Source: Neodontobutis hainanensis (Eukaryota; Chordata; Actinopteri; Gobiiformes; Odontobutidae). Taken from it: DNA of 64,000 nucleotides. The position numbers were made by a program, and so were the translations under genes. The notes below the pieces were generated by a model. That model saw only the letters and a list, made by a program, of their open reading frames with translations. It was not told the DNA's origin and searched no databases. This document shows positions 1-12,311 of this stretch, one piece after another. Every line of letters starts with the position of its first letter. The stretch's first letter is position 1. Where the stretch lies: NCBI GenBank assembly GCA_024349245.1, contig JALDNG010000040.1, forward strand, positions 1,261,501 to 1,325,500, given 5' to 3'.

Positions 1-76
1 ATAGTACTACAATCTAGAATAACCGCAGAATAAAAACAAAATGTTAAGATACTCATTATGTCCAATTAAATTCCAG

Positions 77-1909
77 ATTGCAAAGAAGCTGAAACTGAAG
101 ATAAACGAAGTGGACTTTTACGAGCCGTTCATGGAAGAACCAGTCACAATCCCAGGAAAACCCTACCTTGAGGAGGAACTCATTGAATACATTGAGCAGC
201 ATGACAGGTGACCAGAAAATATGAATAAAACATCTTGAAACAAGTATTCCCTGGATTAATTCCTCTTTTATATTGAAATGTTCAGGCCTACCTTGAGGAA
301 GCTTGAGCCCTACAGCATGTATGAGATCTGGGTAAGACAGTGGCATTTTCTGATTCTGGGTAACGTTTACATCATTGAAACCTGTCTGACGTTCACAGGA
401 GGATGACATTAATGGAGAACACATTGTTGCTTTTGCAGAAGAAGATGACCCAGGTAATGTTCAAATGTTACCTTCACTATTGACCATTGGATATTATAAT
501 AATTGTTACAATTGCATTTGCCTAGATGGTTATGAATTCCTGGAAATCTTGAAGGAAGTGGCCCGAGAGAACACCAACAACCCTAACCTCAGCATCATCT
601 GGATAGACCCAGACTTATTCCCCCTGGTACAAACATGACCCCTACAAACCACTGAACTGTTCTTTCTACAGTAGCGGCTAGCAAAATTAGCACAGTCGTA
701 CATTATTTCTACTAGATGAAAGGCAGTCTCTTTTAAACGTCGAACATTAATTAGAATATCTTTGATCGTGTTTGGTAAAAATCTAAACTATTCTTTCTAT
801 ATTTTATTTCAGCTGGTTCCATATTGGGAGAAGACCTTTGGTGTCAATCTGGGTTCTCCTCAGATCGGCGTTGTTGATGTTGAAGATGTAAGACTTACAA
901 AAAATATTCCCTGAGACTTGATTTGGATTTTGTGCCAGTTGCAAAAGGCTCTTACATCCCCTTTTTTTTTTTTTAGCTCTGACCTACTTATTTACCTCTT
1001 CAGTCAGCTGAGTGGTCATTAATGTACATTCAGAGAGCCTGCTCTAACGTACAACAGCCATATACTGTATAATGTCTATGTTGAAGACACCAACACCTCT
1101 AGACTAGTTCTCCATTGTTTTTTGTCTTTGGTGTCTGGGTGTATTCTCACGATCCATGTAATCCTTTTATTCAAGGATGGGGTGTCCTGCCTCAAGATTA
1201 TAGCTTGAGTAAAAGCTTTCCATCTGAGACCCAACACCAGGGTGGTTTCACTGTCATTTCTCACATGTAGAGTTCCCACTTTAAGACCTTAAGATCTTTC
1301 AGCAAGTTTTGTTCCAGATCCCAAACTAGAGGAAAACTAGTTCTAGCCAATAGCAATCAAACTCCCATTTATTATCGGGCTTCAAGCTATAATTGTGACT
1401 CAATCACAGCAGCCCTGACTCTTCAGCACTTTTTGCCCCAGCACGAAATTCACAAAAAAATGATTGATTTGGTTCTGTGCCCCTCGCAGGCCGACAGTGT
1501 GTGGTTGGAGATGGACGATGACGATGAAATGCCAACAGCCGATGAACTGGAGCAGTGGATCGAGGACGTCCTGTCGGGAAAAATCGACCCAGATGATGAT
1601 GATGATGAAGACGACGACGATGAAGACGACGACGATGAAGACGACGACGATGAAGACGACGATGATGAAGATGACGATGATGAAGATGATGACGACGACG
1701 ATGATGACGATGATGACGACGATGATGACGACGATGATGACGACGATGACGACGACGATGATGACGACGATGATGACGATGATGACGACGACGATGATGA
1801 CGATGATGACGACGATGACGACGATGACGACGACGACGACGATGATGATGACGATGACGATGACGATGACGACGACGATGACGATGAAGATGACGACGAT
1901 GATGAATAA
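77..1909 (+). CDS. casq1: Calsequestrin, C-terminal six exons (5' part outside window)
   Basis: Calsequestrin is the high-capacity, low-affinity Ca2+ buffer of the sarcoplasmic reticulum lumen. Six exons with GT-AG borders and compatible phases are visible: 77-207, 286-331, 399-453, 526-626, 813-887 and 1490-1909 (stop TAA 1907-1909). They encode thioredoxin-like fold segments with family blocks such as NEVDFYEPFMEEPVTIP, HIVAFAEEDDPDGYEFLE, LSIIWIDPD, LVPYWEKTF and PQIGVV, then ADSVW and an acidic C-terminus. Earlier exons, including the signal peptide, must lie to the left of the window. Paralogue assignment is uncertain: LSIIWIDPD and LVPYWEKTF favour casq1, while WIEDVLSGKI is casq2-like. 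I am sure of the family and only moderately sure of the paralogue. Confidence 0.9.
1592..1906 (+). repeat. GAY trinucleotide array encoding a 105-residue Asp/Glu tail
   Basis: All 105 codons between the proline codon at 1589 and the stop are GAT, GAC or GAA. The first part has a DDDDE-like period; the rest is nearly pure Asp, with mixed GAT/GAC use. In calsequestrin this tail binds Ca2+ and drives polymerisation. Mammalian tails are from memory only some tens of residues, so this one looks expanded. Mixed synonymous codons argue against a very recent slippage event of a pure repeat, though assembly error in such a stretch is possible. Confidence 0.9.
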
Positions 1910-2740
1910 ATGTTTCTACACCTTTTTTTTTTTTTACGTGACAGTTTATATTTTTAAGTGGTTGTTTGTGGTAGTAGTAAATAGTTTATTACCTCAGGTA
2001 GATAATAGAGCAGACACTGGACAGAGGCGCTGTGCCCACATGGACTGTATACCTTCACCAATCTGACAAATCCCACCTCATCTCCAAAGGACAAAGTGGG
2101 GTCTGTAAAAGAACACATAGAACATGGTGTTTTTTGTGTATTTTCTTGACTCCCATTTAGCTTGTTACTGGTGCTCCGACTCTGACCAGGGCTCATGTCT
2201 TTGTCCTCTGTCGGAAGTATACACTATTTACAACTACGACATACAACCCTATGTTGTAGAGAAAAAAAAATCACTTAAGGTATTGTGTGGCAAACAACTT
2301 ACTGTTTGCTTTCTTTGTGGTTTCCTGTGAAACCAGAATGGGGACTAATACATAAAAGGGGTAAGCTTTTCCTGTCAGGAAGATTTTTTTAATTTATTTT
2401 AAATCTGAAGATTGACATTTCTGAAGCGCAGGGTTGTAAACAGAGGTGTGAGTTGTCATAGTCTTGTATTAGATAAGACATTCTTACAAAATGTGAGCAA
2501 AGAGGCAAAATGAGACAAAACATTTTGATTTTGATGCTCATGTTCTCTACCTAACCTTTCCTGCAACTGTTTAAATTACATGTTTTTTACTTAATGAAGA
2601 GAAGAAAACACTCAACCTTGTGCAACCTTTAGCCTGGGACTCACTGGACCGTTTGTACAATATTGGAAAAAGATAAGATTCCAGAATATATAATCTGTTC
2701 TTCTCGCAATAAAAAGTGAAAGACAAAAAGAGGACTCTGT
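1910..2740 (+). other. Probable calsequestrin 3' UTR and downstream sequence
   Basis: No convincing coding exon. An AATAAA at 2708-2713 is a plausible polyadenylation signal about 800 bases after the stop codon, followed by AT-rich sequence. The true cleavage site cannot be decided from sequence alone. Confidence 0.4.
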
Positions 2741-3003
2741 GGTGTTATTCAGCCCAGGACCATTGTTCTAACATTGGCAAAGTGATTTAAAGATTATGGC
2801 AATATATCTACAATAGAGCTGAGAAAGGTAGAAGAACTGGTCAGCAAATCAAACAATCTTTTTAACTGTTTTTAATGTCTAATGTCAAAAGTCTAGTCCT
2901 TGGTGTATCTGTCATTCAATCTTTATACATAAAACAGACAGAGGTAAGCTGAGACACTTTAGATTTTGGACCAGGACAGTAACCAACACTTGAAGATCCC
3001 ACC

Positions 3004-3067
3004 ATGGAGTTTCTGGCTGTCACTCTACATCTTTGTCCCACGATGGCCCTGACAAAAGGATATGCAG
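3004..3067 (+). pseudogene. Diverged copy of the lectin signal-peptide exon
   Basis: An ATG in a good initiation context (ccaccATGG) opens MEFLAVTLHL..., followed by MALTKG and a GT donor (gtgagc) at 3068, leaving phase 1. The six lectin genes downstream begin MKLLVLSLF with MALTTG and also leave phase 1. The intron start (gtgagcatttgtgct) resembles that of lectin B (atgagtatttgtgct). No matching lectin-domain exons were found before lectin A, so this is either a relic of a seventh gene or an alternative first exon. What follows to 4200 contains no gene I can support. Confidence 0.4.
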
Positions 3068-4199
3068 GTGAGCATTTGTGCTGATTTTAATATAGTGCTA
3101 AAGTTTAGTCCCCCAGTTTTGGAGTGAGTGAGTTATAAGACATTTTTTAAAGGTCACAGACACAGTGGTCTCTGGATTTGAACTCAAAACTGTTCAAGGC
3201 GACCCCTGGTTAACTTGTCCATGTTCATTTGAGTTTGGATTTGATGACTAGGGTTTTGATTTTAAGTTCCCTGAGATTCATAGTCTCTGTCATGACTCAA
3301 TAGTTTAGTAGGTTTTGACGACAGGACTACATCCATGCCACATTTTTACAGATGAGCCACAATATACGCTTGTCTCACAGTGACAGTGATAAAAGAATGT
3401 TAAAAAGCATTTCCAATCAAATCTGTCTCATTTTCAGAAAAGGATCATTTGTGCGAGTGGAGACTGTTGTTGTACGGCCCGAGAGGAAACGGTCCCTCCT
3501 CCCTCTCAATGACAAACACACGTGCTTCGACTTAGATCAGCTGTTGTACCCGTCTGCGCCATGCCACGCCTCACTTTTTAAACCCCGCCCCCTCTTCACA
3601 GCGTTGGAAGATAGCCACAAGATACAGCCCTCAGTGAGAGCAAACATACATGCACTGGAGCCTCTGATCCCAAGATGGTCGTTTATAAGTGACAGTATTT
3701 GGTCATGATTATTGTGGGAAGGTTATGGAGTGATGGCAGTCCAGTGACATACAATATACTGGTGTGGCAATGGGATTCAGAACTGTGCTTTGATGAACTG
3801 GAGTGGTATTTAAACAAAAACGGTCACATTTACATTTTAGTTTGAAAATGATTGGCTAATACTATTTTGTCTTTTATTTTACAGGTCAAAAGTGCTTGGC
3901 TAACAAACCTAACACCCAGATAATTCAAACAACTGCACTCATTTTTAACCCCAAGTTTTGACTCAAGTTTCCAACACTAGAAATCTATAGCAACCACATT
4001 TGTGACACAGTACATATGTGTCTCTAGTATTACATTCATTTATCTGCATCTGCTTTTTTTTTTACTGGCCGTGGGGCTGAACTTAAGTCTGCCCAAGCTC
4101 TTTTGAGTGAAAGGTTTCATTTCTTGTTGTTAGAAACAGGTTTAAAAAAACTTGAGGATATGATTCTTGCTGTGATCTCATTAAAGGTTGTTGTGGTTA

Positions 4200-6040
4200 A
4201 ATGATAAAAATAGTTCAGAGTTTATAAAGTCTTACAGCCTGGCCTTTCAGACACATTCACTTTAGGGAAATTCTCTCACCTTTGTGAGATGGGCCTGGTT
4301 ATATTGTACCTTAGTCCATAGATTATTCAGATGAAAGTCAAATCCACAGATCTCAGACGGACTCTTGAAAAAATGCTTGGCCAGAATGAATAACAAAGAT
4401 GTCAGACGGACTCTTGAAAAAATGCTTGGCCAGAATGAATAACAAAGATGTTTGGAGACTTTCATGTTCCCACAGCATCTAAACAAAGTGCCCCTCCAGT
4501 TCAGCTCAAACTTACTCCACTAAATAAACTGTTGTTCCTCAGGTTTCATTGAATGTCCTAAATTGCAAATAGATAAATTTACAGAAATGAAATCGTATCA
4601 GGGTGTTAACGGAAAGGAGCTTTGAAAACGATATTAAATAAATACAACTGTTTATAAAAGCTGCTATAAATCTTTCAGTGTTTCTAGGTTGTTTATTTTT
4701 CTCTAAAACTCTTAGGACTCAGCACAGTATGGACAAAAAATAAAACTCATAGTAAATTATGTAACTCATGGAGAATGTTATGCTATATTCAGTGTTTTTT
4801 GTAAAGTCGGTTTTAAGAGAATAAAAAAAGCTGAGGAGGTTGCTTATACAAATACTGGTCCAGGGCATAACTTTGAGACTAAATTTCTTGTCTTTGTTTT
4901 TAATACACTTTGATTTTCGGTCATGACTTTATGCTTAATGTAATCATGACTTAATTGGTTGCAAACTGGACTTTTACTAAACACTTTTCAAACTGTTCAA
5001 GAACAAGGTAATTTGTTTTTTAGTTTAAAGTTATCTATGTAATGCCTTGACTTTTGACAACACAATGAACCTAATACATGTAATATAATTAGGGTGGGAG
5101 CTTCACAAAGTAAACTTAGCTGCTTATATTGATGCTTTAATGTTTATTTGTTTTATTTAAGTGGAATATTTCAGATCGACAGCGGCATCACTGTTTAAAC
5201 ACCATCTTCATAAGAATGTTGACTAATAAGTCTTGGATTACATTTCAGGAAACTACAACCGGTAACTGCACATGGGAAGAAGAGTTTTAAAAAGAATCTT
5301 TGAGAAAAATAATTAATGATGATGGTCTCTTTACAACAACATTGAAAAGCGTATAAAAGCCTTTAAAACTGTTTGGAGTTATTTACAAGTGGAAGGCCCG
5401 TACTCAAAGATCCAGGTCCATCGACACAATGCTCAGAGAAATTACATTTGAGTGCCTTCAGGCCTCACAGAGCAGCTTAAATGTTAATGTTCATGGCAGC
5501 ACAATGAGTAAAAAGTAAAAGTAAGTACTACATTTTCTTAGAAAGGGCTAACATTGGAAATGTCTTCTGTCTAAAAGGAAATTAAAGCACAACCAAAGTT
5601 CATGAAAGTGCATCAGAACAAACCACAGGACTATAATAGTGCCTTATAGACTGACGAGACCACAGTGCTGTGTTGGCCTAGCATCATGTTTGGCCTTAAT
5701 CCCAGCTTTTCACAGGAACATACCCAGTGTTGGTGCACGACAGTGGAGGGAACCTGGACCTTCTTGAGGCAAATGTGAGGCCATCTGTTCCAGAGCTAAC
5801 CCAGACTGGGTTAAAGAAAGCTCAAATAATTGAAGTTATGTTATAAAAAACAATCAGGCAAAAGTCATCCACCTCCACAGCAACAAACATAAGTTTATGT
5901 TATGGTACTTTAAGTTATTGCTGCTAAAGGGTATATCATCATGGTATACATCATGGTATACAGTACAATCGGGGGATACTTAAATGTGGCCATAAATCAC
6001 ACAAAAATAAATAATACTGACTATAATATTAATTCACCTG
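4200..6040 (+). repeat. Segmental-duplication unit upstream of lectin A
   Basis: This non-coding block recurs, degenerate, upstream of other lectin copies: near 11400-11800 and 18389-19370 for B, and in inverse orientation near 28500-30900 for D and 38500-40700 for E. Shared markers are a block around 4811-4870 (gctgaggaggttgcttat) matching the complement near 30240-30300 and 39960-40020, and a block near 5165-5195 matching the complement near 29870 and 39610. No coding function is seen; it marks the extent of the duplicated unit. Confidence 0.7.
4353..4450. repeat. Perfect 49-bp tandem duplication
   Basis: Two adjacent copies, 4353-4401 and 4402-4450, each beginning tcagacggactc and ending caaagatg, look identical. 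It lies in the duplicated sequence upstream of lectin A and does not sit in a gene. Confidence 0.9.
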
Positions 6041-6044
6041 AGTG

Positions 6045-6395
6045 AATATTGGTCATCCTTCAACCGGAAGGTAGGCAGTTCGATTCCCGCTCTCCCCACA
6101 GTTCATACTGTCGTTGTGTCCTTGGGCAAGACACTTAACCCACTTTGCATCCAGTGGTGTTCCAGCTGTAACACTGGTGAATGGAAGTTGCTCAATGACT
6201 AAATGTAAATGTAAATGTAACCCACCTTGTCTGAATGTGTAAAAATGTTTGGTGGAGGTCAGAGAGGTTGTAGGCACAACAGGGCTTCCACTTCTGCATC
6301 AGTCGGCCCCAAGGCAACTGTGGCTACAGAAGTAGCTAACCACCACCAGTGTGTGACTGTGTAGTGAATGAATAATGATGTAAGAAAGAAGTATA
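6045..6395 (+). mobile_element. tRNA-derived fish SINE
   Basis: The head contains a B-box-like gcagttcgattcccgctc. The body carries the block tccttgggcaagacacttaa, which I recognise from common fish SINEs, and the tail holds ccaccaccagtgtgtgactg followed by gtgaatgaat repeats. Part of the body recurs in antisense near 53690-53720. Ends are approximate and no clear target duplication was identified. Confidence 0.75.
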
Positions 6396-6942
6396 AAAAT
6401 GTCAAATATATAAAAAATTTTAAAAATTAAAAAAATCTAATCCATTATGTTTACTGCAAACTTTAACAAACAAATAAGATAATGTACCTGGATGTCAATG
6501 AAACCTCTCACCTGTTTAAGATGAGACTGAGGAAGTATACTTTTAACAGATCCTACATGAGGCAAACTTTACATGATGAACATGACACAACCATACGCCT
6601 CTACAACTTCCTCCTCTGAGCATGCTGGTTCGGTGCACATAGAGGACACTTATTCTATAAATATAATTTTACTGCACTGGTTCTATGCACTACGGACACT
6701 GACTGCACCATCCTGCACTGTAGCTGCTGCTTCAACACAGAATAAGCATGTGTATTTGCACTTCTTTTTTCACATTTGTAGCTGTATTAACTGTTTTAAA
6801 TGCACTGGTCCAGCTCCAGTTATTCTTACTGTCACGCATAAAAAGCAAATATTTAAAGAGTAAATAAACTAAATCTAGGCAATGCCATCCATCCACAGAA
6901 CGTGATGATTCCAGGGAAGTCAGTAGCCTCACAGAACAAGAG

Positions 6943-6949
6943 TATATAA
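6943..6949 (+). promoter_or_regulatory. TATA box of lectin A
   Basis: tatataag lies just before a conserved leader (gatgtgagtgttcctcag) and a 5' UTR exon that ends at one of two possible donors (ctcaag|gtactc or gaagcag|gtttgt, about 6980-7015). The same TATA-leader block precedes lectins B to F. Confidence 0.75.
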
Positions 6950-7131
6950 GATGTGAGTGTTCCTCAGATCAGCACCTCAGACTCAAGGTACTCACTCAGA
7001 CTGAGACTGAAGCAGGTTTGTACTCACTTCTTTTTCACTGCCTAGCTCTGACAGACATTTATTAACATTTGATGCATTTTATTTCTAATCTAAGGTTTTC
7101 ATCGTTGGACGTCTCCATCATCATCATCATC

Positions 7132-8990
7132 ATGAAGTTGCTGGTTTTGTCTCTCTTCGTTTGTGCCGTAATGGCCCTGACCACAGGTGTGTTCAAGTCC
7201 GACAGCTAGAGATTCTGATTTGACTTAAGCAGAGGCAGTTGTAACAGATTGAACTGATTTTTTTCTACATAATTAAAAAAGACTGATATTTTTTAGTTGG
7301 GGAAAATGGTTTAACCCAAAATATATCTTGTAAAAGCTTTTATTTTGTACTTTCAAAGAGAAGCAGGAGTGTCCTTAGGCTGCTTTTGGGGGAGAGTAGA
7401 ATGTGAGACAGTGCAAAAAGAAAATCAGGTAGTGGAGCTTTTAATGCAGCAAAAGTATTTTACATGACTAACTGTTCTTGTTGTCAACCTCAGCTGATCC
7501 AACTGTGGCCAAACCTCAAACGGAACTGAATGACGAAGGTGAGTGACAACAATAACAGTGTCTAAAATGATGATTAAACAAATATTGTAAATCAATTTGA
7601 AAAGACCAACTTCTGAGGTGTCTTAAGTTTGATCGTATGTTGCCACGACTAACTGTTCTTGTTGTTAACCTCAGCTGATCTAACTGTGGCCAAACCTCAA
7701 ACTGAACTGAATGACGAAGGTGAGTGAACATCAGACTCAAGAGGTTTGAGAATGAACCAACAATAAATAAGACAAATCTAAATATATACGTGTATATATA
7801 TTTACTGATGCAGATAACACTGAAGCAGAGTCTCTGGATGAGACCGAGACTGAGGATGAGACCGAGGCTGAACCAGAACCAGTTGAAGGTGAGGGTCATG
7901 TAGAGTCATACTGTTGGGATTAACTCTGTGAGACCTAATGTGAAGTTTGTCTGCTTGCACTACAAATCTAACCTAAACATTACTTCATTGTGTCTATTTT
8001 TGTATTTGTACTTTCCAGGTGAACAGGAGGAACCAGGAGATAAGGGTAAGCAGATTTTAGTTTTATTAATCTGCAGCGACAAAGATCACAGCTAAATGAC
8101 TTTTCTTTATGTTTAGTTGAACATTTTTTTGGGAGGCACCGCTCTGGAGTCTGGTATCGTTATCAAGGGCGTTACTATGTGTTTATTAAATTTCGCAGGC
8201 CTTGGACTTTGGCTCAGGTAACTTCAGAAGTGCTTTCACATCTATAAGAAGAAAGATTAGTTTTATGACACTAACAATGTGCTGTCGCTCTTTCAGTACC
8301 ACTGCCAGGCCTTGGGCGGACACCTGGCCACTGTTCACAACATTGGAGTGAACAGATTTTTGACAAAACTTGCTCACAGAAGACCTGCTTGGATTGGGAT
8401 GACTGATGCTCCGCTGGTATGTAACACACATCTTTTAAAGGGAATCTTAAAAGGGATTCTAATATAAATGGATAACAGTAACTCTTCACATTTAAAAACT
8501 ACTATTTATTTGCTTCTTGTTAAATCCCTGAGGAATACTCAGTCAGCTCTCGGTCTAACGGGGTCCAGTTAGCATCTAAACCATTGTAGCTCTACATGAG
8601 GTGACTCTAACCACCTGAAATCCCAACAACTGCCCCGCTTCCTCCAGTATTTCATCAACCATAGAGAGCCGCTGAGATTGAGTGATATATACCTGTTTGG
8701 TCAGTTTGAAAGTGGCTTATCTCTATAGATCTTGGCTCTTGTTACGGATCAGGTTAAATTTAAAGGCTAGGAACAAGCCCCAGGGACATAGTACGTGGAC
8801 TAGAACCTTTGATGTTATGCACACCACATTTTACCATCATGGACTAAAGAGTACTACCTGAAAGAATCACCAAGTAATGTAGAATTAATTTATTTTATTG
8901 CCCACAATTTAGCAAAAGATTTGCATCAGCTTAAATCTCCTAAATAATAGTAGATATAATCTTAAGGAAAAAACTCAAAGTAAATTCTAA

Positions 8991-9021
<31 letters not shown>

Positions 9022-9816
9022 AAATCTATTTGTACAAACCCAATTAATCCAAATTCCAATCCAAATCAGAGATGCATGAATGTGTTTAAATGAGCTGAGC
9101 AAAAAGTAGGCAAAGGTAATACCAAATCCTCTTCAGTAGACTTACAGTTTTAGCTTTTATATGCTTTGTGGTTAAAGACACCCCCTTTGGGCAGTAGCTG
9201 TCCACATCTATACCATGTTAGGACATAAATATTTTATTGGTTACAGGCCTTTCCCAACAGTTGGTCAGACAGTTCTCTCAGACTACTTCCCCTTCTTCCC
9301 CTCCCGTGACCGGAAACAGTACATCTCAAACACAAAGTACAACTGTGAATCTTACTCAGGATTAAAGAAAATACATTCCTAAATGATTATCAGTGATTTT
9401 CAAAAGCAACCTAACAACAAATAAAATGATCTCATTAATCTTTTTGCCTCTCTAATGCCATTTTGAGCCAATCAGGGGCCTCGGTCTCATTTTGCCTTCC
9501 TGAAATAATATTAACACTCTTATAAATCAATGTATATATACTTTTTTTATTTTTTAGGACAGGCACTGGCTCTGGATTAACAGTAAACGCATTGTCTTTA
9601 CCAACTGGTGCCGTGGAGAGCCTAACAACTTCTGGGGACGACAGGACTGTGTCCTCATCAACTGGACATGTAAATAACTAATGATTATCTCTTATGGCAG
9701 GGCTTGAGTTTAGTTATTTTAAAAAATAAAACATGTTTTTGTCTTTTACAGGGGGCAAGTGCTGGGACGATCAGAGCTGCAGATCTAGCTTCCCTTACAT
9801 CTGTCAAAAAAAGTAG
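7132..9816 (+). CDS. Lectin A: secreted acidic-spacer C-type lectin (214 aa)
   Basis: Coding exons 7132-7186, 7494-7538, 7675-7719, 7814-7888, 8019-8045, 8117-8217, 8297-8416, 9558-9669 and 9752-9816 join in phase to 214 residues. Residues 1-18 are a signal peptide (MKLLVLSLF...). Exons two and three are a duplicated TVAKPQTELNDE module, then an acidic stretch (ETETEDETEAEPEP). The C-type lectin domain has the GGHLATVHN helix region, WIG, WLWI, the EPN motif (WCRGEPNN), CWDD and a final FPYIC. EPN is the mannose-type ligand motif of C-type lectins. The polyadenylation signal ATTAAA is at 10078. Likely a secreted innate-immune lectin; the acidic-plus-basic layout resembles eosinophil major basic protein. 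Ligand and name are inferred. Confidence 0.88.
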
Positions 9817-10139
9817 CTCCAAACTCCTGAGCTACAACAGAAGCATAAACTGATGAGCGCACATCTATGAGGTGTCTCTTTGGTTTGTGCTCATCTGTCA
9901 ACGCACGACTCTTTAAATCAAATGTTTTTTCTTTTTCCTGCTGCAACATTACTCAAGGAATGAAGCGACAAGTAAAACGGTGGAGAGGGGCTGCTCTTAA
10001 GGCCTTGTGTCTTATAAAAGAGCAGACTGAATGGATTTGGAAAGATGCTTTTACCTTTACTGTTCTGTCAAAAGTGATTAAAACGCTCAAGCATTCAAAC
10101 TATGACTCTGATGTTTTTTATTACATTTGAACTGAATGG

Positions 10140-11400
10140 GTTTGATTGGTTTTGTGTGATGTCACTAATCAGAGTCTCTAGTTAAGATGGATTACAGACA
10201 ATGTAAAGTAGTAAACAGTCAAAGTTTAAATTAGTTTATGTTATGAACAAGCCTTATTTTGTGTAGGAAAGTACAATAGGTCACTGCAGTGGCAGAGTTT
10301 CTCACGGTAGTGGCCCACCACTTCCAGCACGGCCCCTGGACTCAGTGAGCAAGGGCAGCGCAAAACAGTCCAGAATCCACAGACTACACTTCACAAGATC
10401 ACATGACAAAGAACTGAGACATGTGGGTAATGTTTGTCTGAATACAGATTTGTATAACATTCAAGTCAATAAGAAACCTGGCCTCTAGATGGCAGTAGAC
10501 AAATACAACAGCACCTCATTAGCCAAGCAGGAAAAAGTCACGCTTCAACCACGCCAAGTCATTAACCTTATCTTTAGGTTTAACAAAATATTTGTCCATG
10601 TAACAGAACTGTAAATGTTCTAAATCTGTTAGGGAGGACTCCGAGGACAAAGACCAGGGTTTCTGGTGGCTCTGCTTTACACGTAGAATAATTTATTCTG
10701 AATGCCCTCGTAATATGACTTTAGTTTAGGACAATCCCAAAAGATGTGTGTGTGTGGATCACCAACCTGTCTACAATTTCTCCAGCTTAAATTAGTTCTG
10801 TTTTTGTCCAATTTTGAAACAATGAATGATGTTCTGAAATCCAGAAATCCAGATTGGACAGTTGCTTATCCTATGTCCATCTTCACACACAAGCTCCCAT
10901 GTTTTATCCTCAATAATATCTCCCACTTTTTCTTTTTCTCCTGGAGGGTCCCCGACATGACCAAATTCAAGCATTCAAAAAGGTTTGACAAGATTTTGAC
11001 ATCTTTTCTCTTTTCATTTATTTATAAATTTTCCTCCACATGGTCCCTTTAGGGGTCGCGGGTGACAGGAGCAACTTTAGGCTTTAGGCGGGATACACCC
11101 TGGACAGGGCTGACACTTAGAGACAGACACTGACAGAAGAACATTCACTTTCACATTACTTTACTGTAATGGAGTACCTGAAGAGAACCCACGGTAACAC
11201 GAGGAGGACAAGCAGACTCCTCACAGAAAGACCGGAGATGGCCAAGGATGTTTAAATTGGTCATTAATTAGAAATCAATAATCCAAAACAAGAGCGTTAT
11301 GCTTAGTTGTATTAAATTTGTAGATGTTATGAATAAAATAATACAGGTTATAGTTATTTCCACCTGATAATTGTCATTCTGAGGCGAGCTCTCACAGATC
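10140..11400. other. Intergenic stretch with degraded repeats, no supported gene
   Basis: 10600-11040 looks like old repeat sequence with only short reading frames. 11045-11240 carries gggatacaccctggacaggg and gaacattcactttcacatta, a block I recognise from dispersed fish repeats (compare the related piece at about 28765-28830). No exon or RNA gene is supported. Confidence 0.4.
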
Positions 11401-11808
11401 TCAGCTGTGATCTCAATACATGATAATAATATTTCAGAGTTTAGAAGGTCTTACAGCCTGGCCTTTCAGACACATTCACGTTCATTTTTGTGAAATGGGC
11501 CTGGAATATTGTATCTTAGTCCATAGATTAAAGAATGAATAAGAAAGATACTAAATAAACCCTTTACAAATTTGGGAATTTCATTCAAACTTAACATTTA
11601 TTTTTTTATCTAATAAGATCTTTCAAATGTTTGTTTTCAAAGGACTAAATGTCCTAAAGTGCAAATAGATAAATTTACAAACTGACTGACTGATTTAACA
11701 AACATAATAAATGAAATCATATCAGGGTGTTAACGGGAAGGACCTTTAAAAACTTTATTAAATAAATACAACTGGAATAAAGTTGCTTAAACAAATACAT
11801 TCACTGGT
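11400..11808 (+). repeat. 5' part of the duplicated unit upstream of lectin B
   Basis: It shares ttacagcctggcctttcag and tatcagggtgttaacgg with 4230-4620 upstream of lectin A. The retrovirus splits this unit: it stops at 11808 and resumes at 18389 with ctggtccagatacattcac. Confidence 0.7.
11804..11808. repeat. Left target-site duplication of the retrovirus
   Basis: ctggt immediately outside the TG end of the left LTR matches ctggt at 18389-18393 outside the right LTR. Confidence 0.85.
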
Positions 11809-12300
11809 TGTCAAGGAATCAATACACAAAACAGTGTAGAGACAATCAGATTTCTCTAGAGATCAACCTTCAACCAATTGTGAATTAAATAATGTCAGAA
11901 CCATCCTTAAGTTTTAACATGCATGGGGAGAACTTTTTATTTGAAACTGTCTTGTTTCATCTCTCTGTAGTGACTGCTCACTACAGAATCTCCGACTGGC
12001 CAATTGTTCCCCCCTGCCTTTTATTGAAACTCACACACATTCTGCCTCCCCCAACCACACAGGGCGGGTTTTGGCAGTTAATTACAAAAACCAGTACACC
12101 CCAGGAGCCAACCCTAAAGCACATTCTGTTAGAGATGACCCACGACATGACCCTTTCTTTACAGCACTTTCTGGTATTTATTACACTCACACACAACATG
12201 ACCCTTTCTTATCAAAGGCTTGTTGGCCTTTGGTTACAATCTTTTGCCTTGTTTTAGTCATATACTATTTGACAACTTTTCTTACTGAAAAACTCTAACA
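11809..12300 (-). repeat. 3' LTR of the retrovirus
   Basis: 492 bp, TG...CA. On the minus strand the AATAAA at 12025-12020 is a good polyadenylation signal, and an AT-rich aataaata near 12180-12172 could be the TATA box, giving a plausible U3-R-U5 order. It reads identical to 17897-18388. Confidence 0.92.
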
Positions 12301-12311
12301 TTTCCCTCCTG
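12301..12311 (-). other. Polypurine tract
   Basis: The minus strand reads caggagggaaa directly against the TGTTAG start of the 3' LTR. This is the purine-rich primer for plus-strand synthesis in retroviral replication. Confidence 0.8.

Noticed and set aside
1464..2066. A 200-codon Met/Thr-rich frame overlapping the calsequestrin tail
   Set aside because: It is the shifted reading of the GAY repeat of the real exon; the poly-Asp frame is the known calsequestrin ending.
3352..3708. A 118-codon open frame in a GC-richer stretch
   Set aside because: No recognisable domain, no paralogue in the other units and no splice context; probably chance.
9867..10130. The lectin 3' UTR frame as a separate gene
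   Set aside because: It has no splice or promoter signal of its own and is broken in B and C. It is kept only as a finding on conservation.
11892..12298. Overlapping 60-120 codon frames inside both LTRs
   Set aside because: They lie antisense to the retrovirus, are identical in both LTRs because the LTRs are, and resemble no known protein.
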